Assembly (NCBI GenBank): GCA_022360135.1
Contig: JAKSDM010000968.1
Coordinates: 1 to 6,160 of the forward strand
DNA length: 6,160 nucleotides
Reading direction: 5' to 3'
Origin: Pseudanabaenales cyanobacterium
Lineage (GTDB): Bacteria; Cyanobacteriota; Cyanobacteriia; Phormidesmidales; Phormidesmidaceae
Below the pieces are notes generated by a model, which was not told the DNA's origin, searched no databases, and was given only the letters and a program-made list of their open reading frames with translations. Below, piece by piece: positions 1 to 4,825 of the stretch. The number at the start of each line of letters is the position of its first letter. Positions within the stretch are counted from its first letter, which is position 1. The position numbers and the translations under genes were made by a program.

Positions 1-1917
1 AATGAAATGAAATTGACTGCCTTGGTCTTTGCCTTTGGAGGCGGCCCAGATCTGTCCCCCTAAGCCCACGATAATCTGACGGCAGATGGCCAGCCCTAAA
101 CCGGTGCCCCCGGTGGTGCGGCGCAGCGCTCCCTCTTCTTGGTAAAAGCGATCGAAGACGGCTTCTAGCCGATTGGGTTCAATCCCTCTGCCCGTATCGG
201 CAACGGTGACTTGTAGCTGTTTGTTGGCTGAGCGAGCAACCCCAATGGTAATTTCTCCCTCAGCCGGGGTGAATTTACAGGCATTATCCAGGAGCTTTGC
301 CAGCACCTCTACCAGCCATTCCCCGTCTGCCCTAACCAGTGGAGTGTCAGGCGGGATTTGAATGTTTATCTGGGGAAGCGACGTATCTACATATTTGGCT
401 TTAACGCTACTTAGAGCCAGTTCAGCGCACTCCCACAGGGATAGCGCTTCTAGATTCCATTCAATGCGTCCACTTTCCAGCCGAGAGAGGATCAAAAAGT
501 CTTGCACCAGCTTACGCATACGCTCAGCATCGGTTAGAGCTGAGCTCAGCATGACTTGCCTCAACTCTGGCGGCATATCTGGCTCGGCTGACAGGCTCTC
601 CAAGCAGACTTGGATGGTGGATAGCGGTGTTCTCAGTTCATGGCCGGTAATCGCAATCAAGTTGCTCCGGGTGCGGTCTAGATCGGCTAGCTGCCGATTG
701 AGTTCTTCCAGATTGGCGTAGGCTTCCGCCTGAATGATGGCGACACTTAGTTGGGTGGCGATCGCTTCTACCAGCGCCTTATCATTGTCTGTCCAGATAT
801 CGGGGGCGGGCTGACAGCGATGAAGTTCAATCATGCCCAGTAGGCGCTCTTGGTAAATCAGCGGCGCTATCAGCCAGGACTGGATTGTCCAATCGCTAAT
901 CAAAGGCTCTAACTGCTTCAAGTCTGGCTGACCGGGAAAGGACTCCGCCAGAGTATCGTCAATCGCTATGGTCTCTGGCTGGAGCCGCATTCGCTGAAAC
1001 AAGGGATTATCCTTAAGCGGCCAGTTTTGACCCACCAGAGAACTGACCGATGGTTGGAGATATTCATGTTGAATTTGGATGGCGGCGTCTTCAGCCTTAC
1101 AGCGGTAAATCAGACAACGACAAACCTGTAGCGCTTGCCCCAATTCCTGAACCGCGATTGTGAAGATTTCAGCGGGGTTGAGGGAGTGGCGAATGGCGGC
1201 AGTAATAGAATTCACCAGGCGTTCTCGACGCTCCTGGGCTGATATCGCTTTATAGGCTTTGAGCAACTTATATTGGCCAGCCTGCACGTAGGTGACTAAC
1301 CGTTGAGCAAAGGGGTCTGACCCGAGCCCAGGCGAAATGTCCGAAAGATCCGCTTGGAGAAACTGGGTTCTAGCCTGGTCTACTTTGTCAGTTAAGTCAG
1401 GTCGGTAACCCAGAATTCGCCGCAACAAGATATCAGCCGCTTGCTGACTGACCTGACGGTCCAGTGTCCAGATCCCCTCAAACCGTCGAGTTTGCTCTAG
1501 CGCCGAGGAACCGGGCGATCGCGCAACAGCGGGGACAGGCTGCCGTTCTCGACAAATTAGGCAGGCGCTGTACTGCTCTCCCATCACCACCAAGTGCCAT
1601 TCCTGGGTAAGGGTGTCCGCCGCATCAAAGGCAATAGTCTCATAGAAATCCGAGCAGTTAGAAAATCCAGCCCCCTCAGCCGACAGCACATATACCTGCT
1701 GAGTGATATTGGCAATTCGCTGATACCGATGAGCCTCCTGTCGATAGAACCGCTCCTGCTGAAAACTGGCAATTACTAAAGGACAGTCTGATCCCGCCAA
1801 GACCTGGTCTTCCATCGCATGGGAGAGGGCCGTGAGAGAAGTCTTGAAATACATTTGAGGACGCAACTGTGGAATTACCTGCAGGAGTTCTTCCACAATG
1901 GAAGCGCGGTTGCTCAT
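1..1917 (-). CDS. DICT-GAF sensor histidine kinase (3' end outside window)
   Basis: A continuous reading frame of 639 codons runs from an ATG at 1917 off the left edge, without a stop. Domains in order: a DICT sensory domain at about residues 20-180 (YFKTSLTALSHAMED, then FQQERFYRQEAHRYQRIA); a GAF domain at about 230-396 (WLIAPLIYQERLLGMIELHR near its end); a HisKA dimerisation domain with the phospho-acceptor in GHELRTPLS, H426; and a HATPase domain with the N box LLDNACKF (N545), the G1 box ADTGRGI (D574), the F box FDRFYQ and the G2 box GGTGLGL (603-609). All catalytic boxes are intact and no membrane segment is evident, so a soluble kinase is inferred. Only the extreme C-terminus is missing, because the frame ends within the last conserved strand (SQFHFI). 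The weak Shine-Dalgarno GAAGAG lies about 8 nt before the ATG. No response regulator lies beside it in the window. Its ligand or light input is unknown. The family assignment is firm, the specific role is not. Confidence 0.93.
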   Translation of the reverse strand, partial: MSNRASIVEELLQVIPQLRPQMYFKTSLTALSHAMEDQVLAGSDCPLVIASFQQERFYRQEAHRYQRIANITQQVYVLSAEGAGFSNCSDFYETIAFDAADTLTQEWHLVVMGEQYSACLICRERQPVPAVARSPGSSALEQTRRFEGIWTLDRQVSQQAADILLRRILGYRPDLTDKVDQARTQFLQADLSDISPGLGSDPFAQRLVTYVQAGQYKLLKAYKAISAQERRERLVNSITAAIRHSLNPAEIFTIAVQELGQALQVCRCLIYRCKAEDAAIQIQHEYLQPSVSSLVGQNWPLKDNPLFQRMRLQPETIAIDDTLAESFPGQPDLKQLEPLISDWTIQSWLIAPLIYQERLLGMIELHRCQPAPDIWTDNDKALVEAIATQLSVAIIQAEAYANLEELNRQLADLDRTRSNLIAITGHELRTPLSTIQVCLESLSAEPDMPPELRQVMLSSALTDAERMRKLVQDFLILSRLESGRIEWNLEALSLWECAELALSSVKAKYVDTSLPQINIQIPPDTPLVRADGEWLVEVLAKLLDNACKFTPAEGEITIGVARSANKQLQVTVADTGRGIEPNRLEAVFDRFYQEEGALRRTTGGTGLGLAICRQIIVGLGGQIWAASKGKDQGSQFHFI

Positions 1918-1961
1918 GAGTTATCTCTTCAAATTGGCGTGGCGGAGAACCCCTCGATTGC

Positions 1962-1989
1962 ATTATTGCGTAACCTAGCCGACTGCCAA
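1962..1989 (-). promoter_or_regulatory. Predicted sigma-70-type promoter of the histidine kinase
   Basis: On the minus strand a -35-like TTGGCA (plus positions 1984-1989) is followed after 16 nt by a -10-like AATAAT (1962-1967). Each matches the consensus hexamer at 5 of 6 bases. The start point would fall near 1955, giving a leader of about 38 nt before the ATG at 1917. It lies downstream of the amt terminator, as an independent kinase promoter should. Prediction from sequence only. Confidence 0.4.
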
Positions 1990-2008
1990 GCACTTTAGAA
2001 ACTATGGC

Positions 2009-2036
2009 GACCAATCTTGGTTCATTGGCGTTGGTC
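2009..2036. repeat. Inverted repeat GACCAA-N16-TTGGTC upstream of the kinase promoter
   Basis: GACCAA (2009-2014) and TTGGTC (2031-2036) form a perfect 6-bp inverted repeat. A nested pair, CCAAT (2011-2015) and ATTGG (2024-2028), uses part of it. The element begins about 20 bp upstream of the predicted -35 box of the kinase gene, a position usable by an activator. The bound factor, if any, is unknown, and repeats this short can arise by chance. Confidence 0.25.
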
Positions 2037-2109
2037 TGAGCGGGGCATCTATTCCATATTCGGTCAAAATAGCTCGATTGTGGGTACTTATACCGGTGAC
2101 GCCATCGAC

Positions 2110-2158
2110 AAAAAAAGGCGAAGTACAATTATCGCAACCTCGATAACTGTATTCCGCC
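2110..2158 (-). terminator. Rho-independent terminator of amt
   Basis: Read on the minus strand, an 18-nt arm (plus 2141-2158) and an 18-nt arm (2117-2134) fold with 15 Watson-Crick pairs, two G-U pairs and one A-C mismatch. They enclose a 6-nt loop, AGGTTG. The hairpin is followed directly by seven T residues (complement of 2110-2116). It begins 71 nt past the amt stop codon. The T tract is on one side only, so it serves minus-strand transcripts. It separates amt from the kinase gene. Confidence 0.85.
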
Positions 2159-2229
2159 GCAGTAGATTAAGGCTTAGAGCTGTACGTCAGCAAACTTGAA
2201 CCAACAATACATTCGGTTAAGCCATGGGA

Positions 2230-3633
2230 TTAAGAAACACCCATATCACTCGTGTCCTTTAGGAAGCCACTGTAAGCTTCCATACCATGCTCTCCGATAT
2301 CCAAGCCCTTCATTTCTTCCTCAGGCGATACCCGAATACCGAGAGTCGCTCTCAAAATTAGCCAGAAGACAGCGCTAAGAACAACGGTGAATAAGCCAAT
2401 GACCCCCACCCCTAGAAGCTGAACCATAAACTGGCTGAAACCAGCAATTTCCTGATCGAAGATGCCCACAGCTAAAGTGCCCCAGATACCGCAAACCAGG
2501 TGAACCGAGAGGGCTCCAACCGGATCATCAATCTTGATACTGTCGAAGAAACCGACGGCGAAAACCACAATCACACCAGCAACCAACCCAATGATCACAG
2601 CGCCGAGATAAGAAACCCCAGCGCAGCCAGCGGTGATGCCCACCAGACCCGCCAAGATACCATTGATCACCATGGACAGATCTGGCTTACCATTGACCAC
2701 CCAAGAGGTAATCGTAGCGGCGACTCCGCCTGCTGCAGCCGCCAGGTTAGTCGTCAATGCAATGTATGGAACGTTTATACTGGCAGCCAATTCAGAACCG
2801 GGATTGAAGCCGAACCAGCCGATCCACAGAATTAAACAACCCAGGGTGGAGATGCTCATGTTGTGGCCGGGAATGGCGCTAACCTGTCCATCCTGATATT
2901 TGCCAATCCGAGGTCCCAGAAAAGCGGCTCCCATCAGACCCGCCCAACCGCCAACGGAGTGGACCACCGTAGAACCAGCAAAGTCTGAAAAGCCGTTTGG
3001 GCCGACATTGCTCAACCAGCCGCCGCCCCAAACCCAATGGCCGGTAATGGGATAGGCGATGCCGGTGATCAAAAGGCTAAAAATCAAGAAGGAATTAAAT
3101 TGAATCCGCTCAGCCACGCAACCAGATACAATGGTCGCCGCCGTTCCGGCAAATGCCGCCTGGAACAGGAAAAATACCGCTATGGTGAGCGTACTCTCAT
3201 CCAGGCCATAGGTCGCAGCGTCCCCACTCAGAAAGAAGCCGCCAGCGCCAATGAAGTTAGAACCGCCGCCAAACATGAAGGAGAAACCAATCGCCCAGAA
3301 GGCGAGAGTGGCCAAAGCAAAGACGATCAGGTTCTTAGTAAGGATATTAACCGCATTCTTTTGCCGACAAAATCCAGTTTCTAGCATACCGAAGCCAGCA
3401 TTCATGAAAATTACCAGCACGGCGGCGATCAGAACCCAGATATTATCCAAAATAGCTTTTACCCCCTCTGCGGTGAGGGGTTCATCCTGGGCGTGGGCGG
3501 CGACGCCCCAGCAAGCCACAATTGCGAGGGCCAGGGGAATACAAGCTAGCCATCCCCACGAAAATCTCCTGCCCAAAAAGTTTTCAAGGATCTCAGTAAA
3601 TGGAGGGGCGTAAGCACGCCAACTCGACGACAT
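2230..3633 (-). CDS. amt: Ammonium transporter, Amt/Rh family
   Basis: Inner-membrane ammonium channel/transporter, expected to form trimers with about 11 transmembrane helices per subunit. Numbered from the ATG at 3633 (467 aa), a signal peptide spans about 22-48: RR, a hydrophobic stretch, then AAHA before QDE. Family landmarks can be aligned with E. coli AmtB: F121 (F107), W202 in HWVWGGG (W148), D217 in DFAGS (D160), the pore histidines H225 (H168) and H378 (H318), F276 in GWFGFN (F215) and S280 (S219). The cytoplasmic tail keeps GLDIGEHGMEAY (443-454), the conserved region that couples to PII/GlnK in this family. The start is uncertain. The frame extends upstream to an ATG at 3681 and a GTG at 3705. 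I chose 3633 because AGAGG (3640-3644) gives a good Shine-Dalgarno at 6-nt spacing. The ATG at 3681 has only AAGGA about 13 nt away, and the GTG has none. Nitrogen control is plausible given the NtcA-type site upstream. Confidence 0.93.
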   Translation of the reverse strand: MSSSWRAYAPPFTEILENFLGRRFSWGWLACIPLALAIVACWGVAAHAQDEPLTAEGVKAILDNIWVLIAAVLVIFMNAGFGMLETGFCRQKNAVNILTKNLIVFALATLAFWAIGFSFMFGGGSNFIGAGGFFLSGDAATYGLDESTLTIAVFFLFQAAFAGTAATIVSGCVAERIQFNSFLIFSLLITGIAYPITGHWVWGGGWLSNVGPNGFSDFAGSTVVHSVGGWAGLMGAAFLGPRIGKYQDGQVSAIPGHNMSISTLGCLILWIGWFGFNPGSELAASINVPYIALTTNLAAAAGGVAATITSWVVNGKPDLSMVINGILAGLVGITAGCAGVSYLGAVIIGLVAGVIVVFAVGFFDSIKIDDPVGALSVHLVCGIWGTLAVGIFDQEIAGFSQFMVQLLGVGVIGLFTVVLSAVFWLILRATLGIRVSPEEEMKGLDIGEHGMEAYSGFLKDTSDMGVS

Positions 3634-3644
3634 TCGTCGCCTCT
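3625..3644 (-). promoter_or_regulatory. Shine-Dalgarno and start-codon hairpin of amt
   Basis: On the minus strand AGAGG (3640-3644) is followed after 6 nt by ATG (3631-3633). The ATG is flanked by a perfect inverted repeat, CGACGA-ATG-TCGTCG (3625-3639). In mRNA the start codon would form the 3-nt loop of a 6-bp stem. The Shine-Dalgarno decides the start choice. Any effect of the hairpin on initiation is inference. Confidence 0.45.
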
Positions 3645-3898
3645 GGGACTTCGTTTTTTTGCGTAGCACTAGTCTAGACATCTTCAAAAGACGTTCCTTC
3701 AACACAGTTTTAAATAGCAGTCACGGCCTCATTCGAAAGAGATAACGGCTTGAACCAAGCAGGCTAAGCGACTCGCAAAAGTGTGAGGAGAACTCTAGTG
3801 GAACCCCCCAGCCAATAAATCCGAACTAAAGAGCCAGAAAAGATCCCAGGCGGTTGCCTTAAAGAATAGGCCCTGACGGATAGAAACAAAGGACTCCA

Positions 3899-3916
3899 AG
3901 ATACCAGAGATACCAG
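3899..3916. repeat. Tandem duplication of AGATACCAG
   Basis: Two exact adjacent copies of the 9-mer AGATACCAG (3899-3907 and 3908-3916) lie in the presumed amt leader. This looks like a small slippage duplication. No function can be assigned. Confidence 0.6.
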
Positions 3917-3992
3917 CTTAGCCGGACATTATCCAGCAGATAACCTGATTGAGTAGGTCAAAAAGATTCCATCAATTCTAACCAAGGTAGTC

Positions 3993-4008
3993 TGTATCAG
4001 GAGATACA
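3993..4008. promoter_or_regulatory. NtcA-type binding site (GTAN8TAC)
   Basis: TGTATCAGGAGATACA is a perfect dyad with 6-bp arms and a 4-bp centre. It matches the cyanobacterial nitrogen regulator consensus GTAN8TAC, including the outer T and A. NtcA activates nitrogen genes, amt among them, when 2-oxoglutarate is high. The activated class normally has a TAN3T -10 box 20-24 nt away. Toward amt (minus) the only hexamers are TGGAAT at 22 nt, which lacks the conserved A, and TAGAAT at 13 nt. On the plus strand TATCGT (4029-4034) fits TAN3T at 21 nt. The site lies about 290-360 bp from the candidate amt starts. Confidence 0.6.
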
Positions 4009-4022
4009 TTTACCCCTAACCT

Positions 4023-4038
4023 AACCACTATCGTGGTT
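4023..4038. repeat. Short inverted repeat AACCAC-TATC-GTGGTT
   Basis: A perfect 6-bp inverted repeat with a 4-nt spacer, 14 bp from the NtcA-type palindrome. It overlaps the plus-strand -10 candidate TATCGT. No T tract follows it on either strand, so it does not look like a terminator. It could be an operator or chance. Confidence 0.4.
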
Positions 4039-4074
4039 TGAATTATGACGGAGAATGGGGCAAAAATTAAGTGC

Positions 4075-4115
4075 TAAATAAAAAATAATTTTTGATTTTC
4101 AGGGTATCTACTGAA
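4075..4115 (-). terminator. Weak terminator-like region after purE
   Basis: On the minus strand, TTCAG (4111-4115) and CTGAA (4098-4102) can form a 5-bp stem with an 8-nt loop about 30 nt past the purE stop. A T-rich stretch follows near 4080-4087, though not immediately. The stem is weak and the T run displaced, so this is only a possible site of purE transcript ending. Read-through into the amt leader remains possible. Confidence 0.2.
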
Positions 4116-4145
4116 CCTATTAGGCGGCTTCATGGGGTAAGCAAC

Positions 4146-4667
4146 CTATTCCATCTCAGCTAGATAGGGTTGATATCCCACCGAATCCAGACGAGTTTGC
4201 TTCTTAGAGACTGACTCTGCCAGCGCCTGACGATATTGCACCACTTTCTCTAAGAGTTCAGGCTGATGACTGGCTAAAATTTGCACCGCCAGCAAACCTG
4301 CATTCTTAGCATTGCCGATCGCAACCGTTGCAACCGGAATTCCACCCGGCATTTGAACAATCGAGTAAAGTGAATCTAGCCCCTGCAGATAACGGCTTTT
4401 CACCGGCACGCCAATTACCGGCAGAGGAGTCAACGCCGCCACCATCCCTGGTAAATGAGCCGCGCCGCCAGCCCCTGCGATGATCACCTTGAGGCCTCTA
4501 TGGCGGGCCTGCTTGGCGTATTCAACCATCCGCTCTGGCGTACGATGGGCAGAGACGATGGCCACTTCGTGGGGAACGTCAAATTCCTCACAAACTGCGA
4601 TCGCATCCTTCATCGTCGGCAGATCTGAGTCACTGCCCATGATGATGCCGATTTGAGGAGTAGTCAT
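4146..4667 (-). CDS. purE: N5-carboxyaminoimidazole ribonucleotide mutase (PurE, class I)
   Basis: Cytoplasmic enzyme of de novo purine synthesis that converts N5-CAIR to CAIR; PurK usually supplies its substrate. The protein has 173 aa, close to the family's usual length (about 160-175). The whole sequence is family-typical. The phosphate- and substrate-binding GSDSDLP (11-17) contains S12 and D15, matching E. coli S16 and D19. SAHRTP (39-44) contains the catalytic H41, matching E. coli H45, with R42 next to it. GAGGAAHLPGM (65-75) and MPGGIPVATVAIGNAKNAG (106-124) follow. No key residue is missing. The last 20 or so residues are variable. The ATG at 4667 is the natural start because the conserved core begins within 5 residues, but no clear Shine-Dalgarno precedes it. 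purK is not in the window. The gene is divergent from nagA across a 158-bp repeat-bearing gap and is followed by the amt region on the same strand. Confidence 0.97.
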   Translation of the reverse strand: MTTPQIGIIMGSDSDLPTMKDAIAVCEEFDVPHEVAIVSAHRTPERMVEYAKQARHRGLKVIIAGAGGAAHLPGMVAALTPLPVIGVPVKSRYLQGLDSLYSIVQMPGGIPVATVAIGNAKNAGLLAVQILASHQPELLEKVVQYRQALAESVSKKQTRLDSVGYQPYLAEME

Positions 4668-4679
4668 GGTTTAAGTGAT

Positions 4680-4727
4680 GAACGAAGAACGTAGAGCTTT
4701 GCTCTTCTCGTAGAGTAGAACGAAGAA
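4680..4727. repeat. Duplicated GAACGAAGAA and CGTAGAG elements
   Basis: GAACGAAGAA occurs exactly at 4680-4689 and 4718-4727. CGTAGAG occurs at 4690-4696 and 4709-4715, in swapped order. Between them AGAGC-TTT-GCTCT (4693-4705) forms a small hairpin. The cluster lies immediately upstream of purE on the minus strand and so is probably in its leader. Origin and role are unknown. Confidence 0.5.
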
Positions 4728-4733
4728 GGAGTT

Positions 4734-4775
4734 GGATTTTGGATTTTAGATTTTGAATTTTAGATTTTAGATTTT
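4734..4775. repeat. Heptanucleotide tandem repeat, six units
   Basis: Six adjacent 7-bp units without gaps read GGATTTT, GGATTTT, AGATTTT, GAATTTT, AGATTTT, AGATTTT (4734-4775). Short tandem heptamers between genes are a known feature of cyanobacterial genomes (STRR-type). Unit junctions create three TAAAAT hexamers on the minus strand (plus 4743-4748, 4757-4762, 4764-4769), which resemble -10 boxes and could contribute to purE transcription. No -35 match lies at the right spacing, so that role is speculative. Confidence 0.8.
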
Positions 4776-4786
4776 GTGTCTGCGGT

Positions 4787-4825
4787 CTGCCTCCCCATCT
4801 TCCCTATCTCCCCCATCTCCCTCCA
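4787..4825 (+). other. Pyrimidine-rich leader directly upstream of nagA
   Basis: A tract composed almost only of C and T, with repeated CCCATCT/CCTATCT words, runs up to the nagA ATG. It contains no purine-rich Shine-Dalgarno. In many cyanobacterial genes Shine-Dalgarno pairing is dispensable, so this does not argue against the start, but initiation here must use another feature. Confidence 0.6.

Larger units (their letters stand above)
1918..2229. other. Intergenic region between amt and the kinase
   Basis: This 312-bp gap lies between two minus-strand genes. It holds the amt terminator (2110-2158), the predicted kinase promoter (1962-1989) and, just upstream of that promoter, an inverted repeat GACCAA/TTGGTC (2009-2014 and 2031-2036). 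The open frames that cross it have no recognisable protein features, and I see no RNA gene. Confidence 0.6.
3634..4145. other. Long non-coding region between purE and amt
   Basis: About 440-510 bp, depending on the amt start. It contains the NtcA-type palindrome (3993-4008), a 9-bp tandem duplication (3899-3916), a short inverted repeat (4023-4038) and an AT-rich stretch downstream of purE (about 4075-4100). I looked on the minus strand for the conserved GGAAGTA core of the glutamine (glnA-type) riboswitch and did not find it. Only ORFs of a few codons are present. It probably holds the amt leader and promoter, and possibly a small RNA. Confidence 0.55.

Noticed and set aside
173..721. Plus-strand frames opposite the kinase catalytic domain
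   Set aside because: They are antisense to the conserved HisKA and HATPase boxes and show only serine- and arginine-rich shadow composition.
2083..2094. GGTA-CTTA-TACC palindrome upstream of the kinase as an NtcA site
   Set aside because: The half-sites GTA and TAC are separated by 4 nt, not 8, so it does not match the NtcA consensus.
1676..2128. Minus-strand 150-codon frame crossing the kinase start and the intergenic region
   Set aside because: It overlaps the start of the well-supported kinase in another frame, has low-complexity composition without domain features, and spans the predicted promoter.
2500..3384. Plus-strand open frames opposite the ammonium transporter gene
   Set aside because: They lie wholly antisense to a strongly conserved Amt sequence, have no recognisable motifs and overlap one another. 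They are shadows of the real gene.
3706..3965. Glutamine riboswitch (glnA RNA) in front of amt
   Set aside because: This is a plausible location in cyanobacteria, but the conserved GGAAGTA core and closing CAACG element are not present on the transcribed strand.
4023..4038. Inverted repeat AACCAC/GTGGTT as a purE terminator
   Set aside because: The stem is only 6 bp and no T tract follows on the minus or plus strand.
4734..4775. CRISPR-like array
   Set aside because: The units are 7 bp, directly adjacent and lack spacers. It is a simple tandem repeat, and no cas gene is present.
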